Positions 18,665 to 27,933 of a stretch of DNA of 64,000 nt are shown one piece after another. Below the pieces are notes generated by a model, which had not been told where the DNA came from, made no database searches, and saw only the letters and a list, made by a program, of their open reading frames with translations. Positions within the stretch are counted from its first letter, which is position 1; each line of letters begins with the position of its first letter. A program made the position numbers and the translations under genes. Origin of the DNA: Ochrobactrum sp. RH2CCR150 (lineage in GTDB: Bacteria; Pseudomonadota; Alphaproteobacteria; Rhizobiales; Rhizobiaceae); assembly GCA_014138095.1 (NCBI GenBank), contig JACGXE010000004.1:248001-312000 (forward strand), read 5' to 3'.

Positions 18665-19846
18665 TCACAGTACTTCCTCGGGAAAATGTTCAGGCCCAAG
18701 CGGATCCTCATTGTTCGCCGCCAAGGCCCGAGACCATTTTTCCAACCACCAACCATAGGGTTCAGGCCAACTGGAAAAATCGCGTTCCACTCCCATCTCC
18801 CAGGCCACGTGGCGCACCCAAAAAGGGTTGAACAGCATCTGGCGGCCGATACAGATCAAATCGGCCTTGCCCTCGCGGAGAATGGTTTCGGCATATTGAC
18901 CCGTGCGGATCATACCGACAGCGGCGGTTGGTATTCCTGCTTCGCGACGCAGTCTTTCAGACAGTGCTACCTGATAGCCCGGCCCCCGCGACAGGTTCGA
19001 GTTGGTCGCGCCAGCGCGCATATTGCCGCCGGAGGAACAGTCGATGAGATCGACGCCCGCAGCCTCCAGCGCTCGGGACAGCACGACACTTTCGTCTTCG
19101 GTCCAGCCGCCGTCGATCCAGTCCGTCACCGAAACCCTTGCAAAAAGCGGCATAGAATCCGGCATAATAGAGCGAAGTCGGTCAACCACCATGAGGGGCA
19201 GGCGCATTCGGTTTTCAAGATTACCGCCAAAACGGTCGGTGCGCTGATTGGCCAATGGCGAAAGAAAGCTCTGGAGCAGATAGCCATGCGCCAAATGTAG
19301 TTCGAGCAAATCAAACCCTGCGAGAATAGCCCGACGAGCACCCGCAGCGTAGGCATCAACGATACCATCAATCTGCTGTTCGCTCATTTCGACCGGCGTT
19401 AGCCAGTTTTCCGATAATGGAATAGGTGAAGCTCCCATCGGATAAAGCTGAATATCGCCCGCAGCCAGATTGCGCTCCGAAATCGGACCGTTACCTTCGT
19501 GCGCGCGCTGTTGCCCGCCCTTGCGCCCGCCATGACTGATCTGGATTGCAGTTTTCGCGCCATAGCGTTTCATCTCGGAGACCAATCGCGCCATTGGCTC
19601 AATATGGCTGTCGGACCAAAGACCGGGATCGCCGTTGCTCACACGACCGGCGCGGGTCACGAAAGTCTGCTCCATGATGACAAGACCCGCGCCTCCCATG
19701 GCCATGCGTTCATAATGCGCGAACTGAAAGGGCGTCAGGCACCCGTCTTCCGCCGAATAAGTACCCATGGGCGAAACGACGATGCGATTTTTCAGAGTCA
19801 CGCCGCGCACATGGTAGGGATGGAATAGAAGTGGTCCGTTTGTCAT
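18665..19846 (-). CDS. Old Yellow Enzyme-family NADH:flavin oxidoreductase, copy 1
   Basis: The 393-residue FMN barrel enzyme of the YqjM-like class carries SPMGTYSAEDG, HGGRKGG, the HLAHGYLLQSFLSP/NQRTDRFGG signature, and GMIRTGQYAE in the FMN phosphate region. There is no C-terminal Fe-S/FAD half as in 2,4-dienoyl-CoA reductase. The family reduces activated C=C bonds of enones, enals or nitro compounds. The protein at 22073-23275 is a close paralog across the whole length. Two copies in one operon suggest two ene-reductions or two stereo-isomeric substrates. Confidence 0.88.
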   Translation of the reverse strand: MTNGPLLFHPYHVRGVTLKNRIVVSPMGTYSAEDGCLTPFQFAHYERMAMGGAGLVIMEQTFVTRAGRVSNGDPGLWSDSHIEPMARLVSEMKRYGAKTAIQISHGGRKGGQQRAHEGNGPISERNLAAGDIQLYPMGASPIPLSENWLTPVEMSEQQIDGIVDAYAAGARRAILAGFDLLELHLAHGYLLQSFLSPLANQRTDRFGGNLENRMRLPLMVVDRLRSIMPDSMPLFARVSVTDWIDGGWTEDESVVLSRALEAAGVDLIDCSSGGNMRAGATNSNLSRGPGYQVALSERLRREAGIPTAAVGMIRTGQYAETILREGKADLICIGRQMLFNPFWVRHVAWEMGVERDFSSWPEPYGWWLEKWSRALAANNEDPLGPEHFPEEVL

Positions 19847-19860
19847 CTGGTATTCCGATC

Positions 19861-21243
19861 CTATCGGTTACCGGTCAGTGCGAGCGTGTCACGCAAAACG
19901 TCGGCAATCGCAATATTCGCCCCGTCATCAAGCGCCGCGAAGAGTTTCGCGGCGTGATCACGCGCAACACCAACCGGGGCTCCAAGCTTGGTCAACCTGC
20001 GCTCGAACACATCCAGAGAACGTTCCTGTGTTTGATAGATCAGATTGCGTGGCATTTCCTGAGAATGCGCTTCGCGTTCACTGCCATCCTTCATGGTCAC
20101 CGTCAGCAGCGAATCCCACGCGCCGTTAACCGCGTCGGGGATAACAGTCGTCTTGGCGATCAGATCAAGGACCAGCGGATCGTTGCGCAGCTCATTGCCC
20201 ATGTCATAGGTGATGTCACCTTGCGACAGCATGGTCGCCACTGCAAAAGCGGTGCTTGCCTGCGTCTGAACCAAACGTTCGTAAGGGCCCTTAAAGTTGG
20301 TGCCTGGATAGGCCGTGAATGGCTCCCAGAGCGTCACCTTGATGTCAGCAATCTCGCGCGGATCGATTTTGTCCAAGTAGAGCTTCTGCGCCGCCATGGC
20401 TGCTGCCATGTTGTCCCCGAGTGTTGCGTAGGGCTTCGCTTGTATGGAGTTCATGATCGCCGGATCGGGTGGCAGAGACCACACTTCCGGGGTGGCATCC
20501 ATACCGGCCACTGTGGCCAGAAAACCTTTCGGACCATCAAGAGCCTGCGGCGCGCCCGTGACGCCTGCCTCGGCGAGACAGGCTGCAATCAGCCCGCCCT
20601 GTGCTGCGCGGCCATTCTGTACACGCCATTCATCGGCACCAGCACGAACCGGTTCTAACGTGCCTGCGGTGGTGGATGCAGCGATCGAAACAGCGGAGCC
20701 TGCTTGTGTCGCATTTAGTCCGAGAAGAGCAGCACTACCGGCAGCAGCTGCGATAGTGCCGAAGGTTGGGCTGGTGCGAAATCCGCGTGCAATCAGTTTC
20801 CGCGCGACGACTTCATCACGCCCGAGCCAGTTGATCACACTATAGCCAGCGACAAGCGCGCGGAGCACATCTTCAAGCGTCGCACCGTTGCGCTCACCAA
20901 GCGCGACAATAGCAGGGGGCACAAGCGAGCCGGGATGTGTCCAGGATTCATGGTCCGTGTCATCTTGAAAATGCGCATGAACCGCGACGCCATTGGCGAA
21001 GGCAGCTTCGCTTGCCGAAAAACGTACGCCGGATATCCATGCGGTCGCGGAATTGGGGGCACCCTCACCCAGCGAATATGACAAAGCAACCGCCGCCCGC
21101 GCAGTGGGTTCTGTGCGCGCCGAAAGTGCCAAACCCAATGCATCGAGCAGGCAGATCAAAGCCTTTTCCCGAACGGAACGTTCCAGTGTCAATGTGGAAT
21201 AACTGGCAAGGTAGTCGCCAAGAATCTGGCTTGCGATTTTCAT
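19861..21243 (-). CDS. MmgE/PrpD-family protein, copy 1
   Basis: The 460-residue protein has the all-helical N-terminal MmgE/PrpD fold (FANGVAVHAHFQDDTDHESW, HPGSLVPPAIVALGE) and the C-terminal lid domain. The family includes 2-methylcitrate dehydratase, cis-aconitate decarboxylase and iminodisuccinate epimerase, so it acts by proton abstraction next to carboxylates. Which reaction happens here is not known. A second family member lies at 25382-26737; the two are only moderately alike, so they probably act on different intermediates. Confidence 0.85.
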   Translation of the reverse strand: MKIASQILGDYLASYSTLTLERSVREKALICLLDALGLALSARTEPTARAAVALSYSLGEGAPNSATAWISGVRFSASEAAFANGVAVHAHFQDDTDHESWTHPGSLVPPAIVALGERNGATLEDVLRALVAGYSVINWLGRDEVVARKLIARGFRTSPTFGTIAAAAGSAALLGLNATQAGSAVSIAASTTAGTLEPVRAGADEWRVQNGRAAQGGLIAACLAEAGVTGAPQALDGPKGFLATVAGMDATPEVWSLPPDPAIMNSIQAKPYATLGDNMAAAMAAQKLYLDKIDPREIADIKVTLWEPFTAYPGTNFKGPYERLVQTQASTAFAVATMLSQGDITYDMGNELRNDPLVLDLIAKTTVIPDAVNGAWDSLLTVTMKDGSEREAHSQEMPRNLIYQTQERSLDVFERRLTKLGAPVGVARDHAAKLFAALDDGANIAIADVLRDTLALTGNR

Positions 21244-21293
21244 AGTGTCCTTCTCCCAAAAGACGAATTTTTTATTGCGATGGGCCCTACCGC

Positions 21294-22046
21294 CTATCCG
21301 CGGCTGTAAAGCCAGGCACGGCTGGTTCCCATACCGGCCTTGCGCAGGCGCACGAGGCTCAAGGCATGGCTCCAGGCCGCAGCGAAAACATCCAGCACTG
21401 TCGCTTTGTCGATCTGTTTGAGGCCTTCGCGTGCCAGAATTTCCGCCATCACGCCCTCGGCTGGAATAATAACTTCCGCCCCCCGCGCAATTAGCTCCCG
21501 CGCAGTTGCCGTAAAAGTTTCAATTAATTGAGCGGGCTCGTCGCGCGCTGCAATAAGCTCATATTCGTCCATGCCGGGCGATAGCGCCGTGACCTCCAGG
21601 ACCCGTGTTTCCAAATGGTGTTTGGCCACCGAGAGCTTGGTCATATAGGCAACATTCGGAGCGTTCGAAATCAGACCAATTTGTCCACCAAGCGAACAAC
21701 CGGTCAGCAGAGCAGCTTCCGTCAGCGAGACAACCGGAATATCGACAGCCGTACGCATCTCTCGCAGATATGGCTCGCTGAATGACCCCATGATGAAGGC
21801 GTCATAGCCCTGCTTTTCCGCCTCGACAGCCTGCTCTACGATAGGTGCAAGCACACGATGATAGAGATAGGCGTTGCCAAGAGCATCGCTTGGGCTCTGG
21901 TCGCCGTATGTACCCTCCGGTAAGCCTTGAACATGCACTTCAGCCTCGCCATCCAGCAAGTTGCTGGCATGGGCTTCTATACCGCGCTTGTAGGCGTCAA
22001 TTCGGCTCAACTCATTGACCGATTGGTGCCAGAATTTCATTGCCAT
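21294..22046 (-). CDS. Asp/Glu/hydantoin-racemase-fold protein without the usual cysteine pair
   Basis: The 250-residue product aligns with the Asp/Glu/hydantoin racemase superfamily: YDAFIMGSFSEPYLREMR for the first active-site loop, IPVVSLTEAALLTGCSLG, and GAEVIIPAEGVMAEIL for the second. The two catalytic Cys of racemases and maleate isomerases should lie in these loops (A-C-F-x-D/E-P and G-C-x-G), but here they are Ser and Ala. The Cys in LLTGCSLG is elsewhere. So it probably is not a two-base racemase; a decarboxylase- or isomerase-like role is possible. A strong GGGAGG-type ribosome site precedes the ATG at 22046. Confidence 0.75.
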   Translation of the reverse strand: MAMKFWHQSVNELSRIDAYKRGIEAHASNLLDGEAEVHVQGLPEGTYGDQSPSDALGNAYLYHRVLAPIVEQAVEAEKQGYDAFIMGSFSEPYLREMRTAVDIPVVSLTEAALLTGCSLGGQIGLISNAPNVAYMTKLSVAKHHLETRVLEVTALSPGMDEYELIAARDEPAQLIETFTATARELIARGAEVIIPAEGVMAEILAREGLKQIDKATVLDVFAAAWSHALSLVRLRKAGMGTSRAWLYSRG

Positions 22047-22072
22047 GCTTTTTCCTCCCTAAGTTCTCCCGT

Positions 22073-23275
22073 TCAGGCGGAAGCTTGGCTCTTCATAACT
22101 GCGGCGGTGGGAAACACCTCCGGCCCCATCGGCTTTTCGCCGTTGGACGAAAGTGCCCGGCCCCATTTTTCGAGCCACCAGCCATATTGCGGCGGCCAAC
22201 CGGAGAAATCGCGATTAACGCCGAGCGCCTCGGCCGCATGATGTGCCCAGAACGGATCAAACAGTGCCTGACGACCCAGGCAAATCAGATCAGCGCGGTC
22301 TTCCTGCAATATGGCTTCCGCGAATTCCGGCGTCCGGATCATGCCGACAGCGGCAGTTGGAATGCCAGTTTCCTTGCGTATCTGCTCAGCGAAAGGCACC
22401 TGATAACCCGGACCCCGACCAAGGCTGGAATTGGTAGCACCGATGCGCAGATTGCCGCCGGAGGAACAGTCGACAAGATCGACACCCGCGTCGGACAATG
22501 CGCGCGCCAGAACGACACTGTCCTCCATCGTCCAACCGCCATCGATCCAGTCTGTGGCTGAAATGCGCGCGAGGAGCGGCATGGAATCAGGAATGACCTT
22601 CCTCACGGCGCGCACGACTTCCAGCGGAAAGCGCATACGATTTTCGAGACTGCCGCCATAGTCGTCAGTGCGCTGATTGGCGAGCGGCGACAGAAAGTTC
22701 TGTAATAGATAGCCGTGCGCCATGTGAATCTCGATGAGGTCGAAACCTGCAAGCATCGCGCGTTTTGCTGCAGCGACAAAAGCCGACCGAAGGCCGTCAA
22801 GGTGATCGAGAGAAATCGGTTCCGGCGTCAGCCAGCCCTCGCCGAGCGGTAGCGCCGATGGCGCCAGCGGCACCCATTGTTCTTCACCCATCGCCAGATC
22901 GCGTTCGGTTAAGGGTCCGTTACCGCGAATGGCGCGCTGCATACTGCCCTTGCGCCCACCGTGATTCAGCTGAATGCCGGTCTTCGCACCATAAGATTTC
23001 ATATGACTGACAATCGACCGCATTCCAGCAATCTGGCTGTCATCCCACAGGCCCGGATCACCATTCGTCACGCGACCACGTCGAGTGATGGAGGTCTGCT
23101 CCACCATGACCAAGCCAGCACCACCCATGGCAAAATTCGCGTAGTGCGTATGGTGAAAGGGCTGCAGTTGCCCGTTCTCCGCCGAGTAGGTTCCCATCGG
23201 CGAAATCACGATGCGGTTTTTCAGCGTCACACCACGCAGTTTGAATTCGGAAAATAATCGGACATTCGTCGGCAT
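22073..23275 (-). CDS. Old Yellow Enzyme-family NADH:flavin oxidoreductase, copy 2
   Basis: The 400-residue paralog of the enzyme at 18665-19846 has SPMGTYSAENG, HGGRKGSMQRA, HMAHGYLLQNFLSP, NQRTDDYGG and GMIRTPEFAE. It is single-domain, FMN-dependent by family. I chose the ATG at 23275, preceded by GGAGGAG; the frame extends to 23362 but the extra residues are not family-like. It reduces an activated C=C bond in an unknown intermediate. The gap to the LacI gene upstream is about 107 bp, the largest inside the island, and might hold a secondary promoter. Confidence 0.88.
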   Translation of the reverse strand: MPTNVRLFSEFKLRGVTLKNRIVISPMGTYSAENGQLQPFHHTHYANFAMGGAGLVMVEQTSITRRGRVTNGDPGLWDDSQIAGMRSIVSHMKSYGAKTGIQLNHGGRKGSMQRAIRGNGPLTERDLAMGEEQWVPLAPSALPLGEGWLTPEPISLDHLDGLRSAFVAAAKRAMLAGFDLIEIHMAHGYLLQNFLSPLANQRTDDYGGSLENRMRFPLEVVRAVRKVIPDSMPLLARISATDWIDGGWTMEDSVVLARALSDAGVDLVDCSSGGNLRIGATNSSLGRGPGYQVPFAEQIRKETGIPTAAVGMIRTPEFAEAILQEDRADLICLGRQALFDPFWAHHAAEALGVNRDFSGWPPQYGWWLEKWGRALSSNGEKPMGPEVFPTAAVMKSQASA

Positions 23276-23382
23276 TTTTGCTCCTCCACAAATTTCCCGG
23301 CCATGCCTGTTAGAAGGCATAGCTCTCCCGTTCCGCGGCCATGTGAGCGCGGATTGCATCATTCCCTATTGGCGATTGCCGG

Positions 23383-24417
23383 TTACTTCGGCGTCAAATC
23401 CCCCACGAGCGGCGGCGTGCAGGACGCCTGCGCATTGAACGTGGTGGGAATGATGACGCGACGTGGCTCTTCCCTTTTCCCGTGCGCAATCAGATCAAGC
23501 AACAAGGCCGCAGCCGTTGCGCCCACTTCGTTTTGATCCCAGCTGACGACAGCAATCGGCGGCTGATGCAGATCGGCCAGTTCGCTTTGCCCGGACCCCA
23601 CGACCGAAATATCCTGCGGAATGCGCAGTCCCCGCGTGCGAACCGCCTTCAACACGCCCGCAAGCATATCAATACCGCCTGCAATAATGGCTGTCGGAGG
23701 ATGTGACATTCCGAGCAGGGAAGACGTCACTCGATAAGCCTGATCGCGTAAAAAGCTCTCTGCAATGATCAGTTCCGGGGCCGGTTCCAAACCGCGCTCC
23801 TTGTAAGCACGCATGAAGCCGCGAACGCGTGCGCCACCCGGGTGCAATCTGGTCGGGCCTGTCAAAAGTGCGATGCGACGATGACCAAGATCAAGCAAAT
23901 GGCCTGTCGCCTGAGCAATACCGGCCTCGTGATCGGCATAGACAGCGTTGCACCATGACGGTTGATCGCGGTCAATCATTACGAACGGCACAGGTAACGT
24001 GCGCAACAGCTCTTCGAACTCGCCCTCTATCGGCGTATAGGGGCCCATCAATACGCCATCGACCTGCCCGCTCGAAAAGCTGCGCAGCAATTCAACCTCG
24101 CGGTTGCGGCGACCTTCGGAATTTGCGATCAGCAGTGCGTAACCGGACTCATTGAGCATGTTATGTGCCGTGGATACAAAACCACCCAGCTGCGCAATAT
24201 TGATTTCGCGCAGGATGCAGCCCACCGTCTTTGTCCGCCCCATGCGCATCGACTTTGCGGCGGCATTGGGCACATAGCCCAGTTCCGCAATCGCGCTTTC
24301 AACCGCCTTGCGGATCTGCGGACGCACATCGGCAGCATCGTTGACCACGCGCGAAACCGTACCGATCGATACGTTAGCGAGCAAAGCGACATCGCGTATG
24401 GTAGGGGTTTTGGCCAT
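23383..24417 (-). CDS. LacI-family transcriptional regulator
   Basis: The 344-residue product has the LacI DNA-binding head at residues 6-26 (TIRDVALLANVSIGTVSRVV), the hinge helix (YVPNAAAKSMRMG) and a periplasmic-binding-protein-like effector domain. The start is the ATG at 24417; the frame runs on upstream into the MBL gene, but that part is not LacI-like. The gene is embedded in the island in the same direction. A LacI-type palindrome with central CG overlaps the island promoter at 35486-35499, so this protein is the likely regulator of the whole run. The ligand is unknown. Confidence 0.92.
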   Translation of the reverse strand: MAKTPTIRDVALLANVSIGTVSRVVNDAADVRPQIRKAVESAIAELGYVPNAAAKSMRMGRTKTVGCILREINIAQLGGFVSTAHNMLNESGYALLIANSEGRRNREVELLRSFSSGQVDGVLMGPYTPIEGEFEELLRTLPVPFVMIDRDQPSWCNAVYADHEAGIAQATGHLLDLGHRRIALLTGPTRLHPGGARVRGFMRAYKERGLEPAPELIIAESFLRDQAYRVTSSLLGMSHPPTAIIAGGIDMLAGVLKAVRTRGLRIPQDISVVGSGQSELADLHQPPIAVVSWDQNEVGATAAALLLDLIAHGKREEPRRVIIPTTFNAQASCTPPLVGDLTPK

Positions 24418-24439
24418 GTTCAATCCGCAGCGAAGCCTT

Positions 24440-25327
24440 TCAGATTTCAAAGTTCCATTGTTCGGTAGCGACCCTATATCCGGTTCCCTCCCGCACAAGC
24501 CAGCCGAATCCGGGGAAATGAATATGCATTCCGGCAACGAGCATGTCCTGTTCGAAAATCCGTGCCAGCAGGTTTGTGCGGTTACGAGCCGCCATATCCG
24601 GATCATGATCAAAGCTCATTGAAACTTCGGGACGGGCAACCTGAATTTCGGGAACATGCGCAAGATCGCCCCAGACAATCATCTGCTTGCCTTCCGAATT
24701 CAAGAGCCAGGTACTGTGGCCTGGCGTATGGCCCGCGCATTCCACAAGTGTAATACCTGGCAGCACCTCTTCGCCGTCGTCAGCAAGTCTTAGTCGCCCG
24801 TTACGATACGGGTCCACCTGCTCACGTGCCCAACCGAAATAACGAAGCCGCTTACGTTCGTCTGCTGTTTGCATTTCGGTATCAGAGTACCAGTGCTCGA
24901 TTTCCTTGCGGTTGGCGATCACCGTCGCATTCGCAAACAATCGTTCACCCGTTACAGGATCGGTCAGTCCACAGGAATGATCCGGGTGACAATGCGTGAG
25001 GAGAATATGGTCCACCTCCTCCGGCCGCACGCCAGTTGCCTCAAGGTTTTCGAACAACTTCCCCGCCGTCGGGCCGAATTTTTCGCCGGAACCACAATCA
25101 ATCAACACGGTGCCGGCAGGACCGCGCAGAAGAAAACAATTGACCGAGATTCTCGGCGGCGAAACCCGATGATCCTGTGCCATCATCTCATCGACTTCAT
25201 GCGGTTCGAACTCACGAAAAATATTATAACCCATCTCAACATAACCGTCGGAAAGGGCTGTCACGAGAAAAGAACCGAAGCGGCGATGATAGACGCCGGG
25301 TATCTGTCGGTTGGGCAAGCTGTTCAT
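24440..25327 (-). CDS. Metallo-beta-lactamase-fold hydrolase, copy 2
   Basis: The 295-residue MBL-fold hydrolase has HCHPDH at 112-117, GHTPGHSTWLL and VWGDLAH as further metal ligands. It is a paralog of the protein at 16197-17117 and shares LIDCGSG and the N-terminal DGYV stretch. The ATG at 25327 is used; a GTG just before it is also possible. It probably cleaves a lactone, ester or thioester made in the pathway. Its position between LacI and the second MmgE/PrpD gene mirrors the first module, where an MBL hydrolase also neighbours the OYE and PrpD genes. Confidence 0.85.
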   Translation of the reverse strand: MNSLPNRQIPGVYHRRFGSFLVTALSDGYVEMGYNIFREFEPHEVDEMMAQDHRVSPPRISVNCFLLRGPAGTVLIDCGSGEKFGPTAGKLFENLEATGVRPEEVDHILLTHCHPDHSCGLTDPVTGERLFANATVIANRKEIEHWYSDTEMQTADERKRLRYFGWAREQVDPYRNGRLRLADDGEEVLPGITLVECAGHTPGHSTWLLNSEGKQMIVWGDLAHVPEIQVARPEVSMSFDHDPDMAARNRTNLLARIFEQDMLVAGMHIHFPGFGWLVREGTGYRVATEQWNFEI

Positions 25328-25381
25328 CACAAATCGTTCCAGATCAAATATGTATGCATTTCGTATCGAGCCGTTATTTCA

Positions 25382-26737
25382 TCACACCAGATCAAGCTCG
25401 CGCAGATCTTTCATTTCCTCGATGCGGTATAGCTTTTCAAACAACGGACCCAGCTTTTCTTCGGGCAGGAGAATGCCCGCGCAATCTTCGAATTTTTCCT
25501 TCAAAGCTTCACGATCAAGCCGCATCTGCCAGCTTCCACGTGCATGTTCCACCGGTTCATGACGCAGCACTGTGCCATCTTTCAGGGTGATCCAGACGAG
25601 ATCGAACGGTGCAAACGGTAGATCTTCTCCCGCTTCTTCTTCATTGATCGTCACCTCGACACGCTCCAGCATAGACTGCACGTCGCTGCGACTGACGAAT
25701 TCATCTGTCAACTCCTTCAGTCCCACTCGTCGGGCCACGACAGCACTCGCCATTGCGAACTCCATCGAGAATTTGGCTGCCAGTCCGGTCTGCGGGCGGG
25801 CATTGCGCAACATGAGTTGCTGGGTCACACCTGTATGAACATTGATTTTCGCGATTTCGGATGGATCAATATCATTTTCATCAACAAGATCGAGCATGGC
25901 ATCAATAGAACGATGGGTCGCATAGCATGTGGGATAGCGTTTAATATTGACGCCATAACGCGCAGCCATCGAATCCTCACCAATTTTGAACGCATCGGCA
26001 CTCAAGATCGGAGCCCCAGACGGTGAAAACGATTGCAGGAAGCCCACCCGGTGCTCAAGCGCATCAGCGCTACCAGTGTAGCCTGTCTTGGCAAGTCGCG
26101 CAGCCTGAATGCCTGATTGCGCCGTTCGTCCGGCATGCAGCGACTTGGTCATAGAACCAAAATTTGCAACCAAACCAGCCGCCAACGAAGCAGCAATGGC
26201 CAACGCATGTGCGGTTTCTTCAGAAGAAAGCTTGTTGAGCCTAGCAGCACCAGCAGCACAGGCCAACGTACCCATGACCGCGGTGGGATGGAACCCACGG
26301 TCGTGCAAGCGCCCCGCCTCGAGTGCTGCCAGATGAGCCCACAATTCGTAACCGACGAGATAGGCTTCCAGCGCCTCCTGGCCAGAGGATTGCAGCGCAT
26401 GTCCTTCCGCCAAGATCATGGGCACCAGCACCGCACTGGGATGACCGGCAAGCGCCACATCATCAAAGTCCAGAACATGGGCCGCCACGCCATTGACGAG
26501 TGCGGCATCCGCCGCAACATATCGCTGGCCGTTGACGGCGCCGGGTGCGTCATTGCTTCCACTGGCAGGCGTTGCAATCGTCGCGACGAGTTCGACCGCC
26601 GGTTCGCGCGCGCCAGCAAGCATAGTGCCGACACAGTCCACGATACCGATGCGTGCGGCGTGAATCGCCTCTGCCGGAACATGAGCGAGGTCGAAATTCT
26701 TGATGAACTCCGCGGCCTTGATCGTGATGCTATCCAT
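25382..26737 (-). CDS. MmgE/PrpD-family protein, copy 2
   Basis: The 451-residue MmgE/PrpD protein has GVAAHVLDFDDVALAGHP in the helical N-terminal domain (usual pattern with Asp and His) and the lid domain after about residue 270 (YPTCYATHRSIDAML). The ATG at 26737, preceded by GAGG, is better than the TTG at 26749. It is nearer to the itaconate/aconitate-decarboxylase-like branch in its HPS motif than copy 1, but I would not assign a reaction from that. It lies 8 nt from the acyl-CoA dehydrogenase gene, so it probably acts near the CoA steps. Confidence 0.85.
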   Translation of the reverse strand: MDSITIKAAEFIKNFDLAHVPAEAIHAARIGIVDCVGTMLAGAREPAVELVATIATPASGSNDAPGAVNGQRYVAADAALVNGVAAHVLDFDDVALAGHPSAVLVPMILAEGHALQSSGQEALEAYLVGYELWAHLAALEAGRLHDRGFHPTAVMGTLACAAGAARLNKLSSEETAHALAIAASLAAGLVANFGSMTKSLHAGRTAQSGIQAARLAKTGYTGSADALEHRVGFLQSFSPSGAPILSADAFKIGEDSMAARYGVNIKRYPTCYATHRSIDAMLDLVDENDIDPSEIAKINVHTGVTQQLMLRNARPQTGLAAKFSMEFAMASAVVARRVGLKELTDEFVSRSDVQSMLERVEVTINEEEAGEDLPFAPFDLVWITLKDGTVLRHEPVEHARGSWQMRLDREALKEKFEDCAGILLPEEKLGPLFEKLYRIEEMKDLRELDLV

Positions 26738-26745
26738 GATGGACC

Positions 26746-27924
26746 TCAATAAGACCGTGGGAGACCCAACATGTGCTGACTAACATAGGCCAGGATCATG
26801 TTGGTCGAGATCGGTGCAGTCTGATAAATGCGGCACTCACGCCACTTCCGTTCGATGCCGTATTCCACTGCATAACCGAAACCACCAAACGTCTGCAGCG
26901 CAGTATCAGCTGCTTTCCAGGTCGCCTCCGAGGCAAGCAGTTTGGCAATATTAGCTTCGCCACCGCAGGGCTGGTGCGCGTCGAACAAGGCAGCAGCCTT
27001 ACGGGCCATGAGATCGGCGGCTTCAAGTTCCGCATGGGCGCGAGCAATGGGGAATTGCACACCTTGATTAGCGCCGATTTCGCGATTGAAAACGCGACGT
27101 TCCTTGGCATATTCCACCGCGCGGCGGACCATATAGCGGCCATCGCCAACACATTCCGACGCAACGAGAATGCGTTCTGCATTCATGCCATCCAGAATGT
27201 AGCGAAAACCTTTGCCTTCCTCACCGATCAGCGCTGACGCCGGTACGCGTAGATTTTCGATGAAAACTTCCGTTGTGTTGTGATTGATCAATGCGTTGAT
27301 CGGACGAATATCAACACCGTTCCCACGCGCTTCGCGCAGATCGATCAGGAAAACCGAAATGCCGTCCGTTTTCTTGGCAACCTGATCAAGCGGCGTGGTG
27401 CGGGCTAGAAGCAGAAGGAGATCAGAATAAAGCGCGCGCGACGTCCATACTTTCTGGCCGTTGATCACATAGTGATCACCGTCACGCACGGCACGGGTTT
27501 TGAGCTGCGTCGTGTCCGAACCAGTCGTCGGCTCTGTCACGCCAAAGGCCTGGAGGCGCAGCCGTCCAGCGGCAATCTCCGGCAGGTAAGTGCACTTCTG
27601 CTCTTCAGAACCGTGGCGCAGCAATGTGCCCATGATATACATTTGCGCATGTGCAGGGCTCGCCTGACAGCCACAGGCATTGATTTCTTCCAAAATCACA
27701 GCCGCAGCGCGCAGTGGCAATCCAGCTCCGCCAAACTCTTCCGGGATGAGCGCTGCTAGAAAGCCTCCATCCGTCAATTCCTGTACAAATTCAGACGGGT
27801 ATCCAGATTTTTCATCAAGCTTTGCCCAGTAATCGAGTGGATAGTTTTCACAAATACGACGGATCGATTCACGCAGTTCCGGAAAGTCTTCGCCCAGTTC
27901 CATGGTAGCGACAGTATTGGTCAT
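26746..27924 (-). CDS. Acyl-CoA dehydrogenase family protein with an altered C-terminal motif
   Basis: The 392-residue protein has the acyl-CoA dehydrogenase fold: FGVTEPTTGSDTTQLKTRA (FAD/substrate loop), YVINGQKVWTS, and FGGFGYAVEYGIER near the C-terminus. The segment that normally carries the catalytic Glu (IYQ-x-YEGT) reads RIYQTAPISTNM, so that Glu is absent. A base could lie elsewhere, as in isovaleryl-CoA dehydrogenase, where it is in an earlier helix; here Glu residues sit in NAERILVASECVG. It would introduce an alpha,beta double bond in a CoA thioester feeding the hydratase at 28864. Confidence 0.87.
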   Translation of the reverse strand: MTNTVATMELGEDFPELRESIRRICENYPLDYWAKLDEKSGYPSEFVQELTDGGFLAALIPEEFGGAGLPLRAAAVILEEINACGCQASPAHAQMYIMGTLLRHGSEEQKCTYLPEIAAGRLRLQAFGVTEPTTGSDTTQLKTRAVRDGDHYVINGQKVWTSRALYSDLLLLLARTTPLDQVAKKTDGISVFLIDLREARGNGVDIRPINALINHNTTEVFIENLRVPASALIGEEGKGFRYILDGMNAERILVASECVGDGRYMVRRAVEYAKERRVFNREIGANQGVQFPIARAHAELEAADLMARKAAALFDAHQPCGGEANIAKLLASEATWKAADTALQTFGGFGYAVEYGIERKWRECRIYQTAPISTNMILAYVSQHMLGLPRSY

Positions 27925-27933
27925 AGCGTATTC

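Noticed and set aside
18068..19300. A long plus-strand frame of about 410 codons
   Set aside because: It lies antisense to the AMP-ligase and OYE genes, has an Arg/His-rich unnatural composition and no family motifs; it is a shadow.
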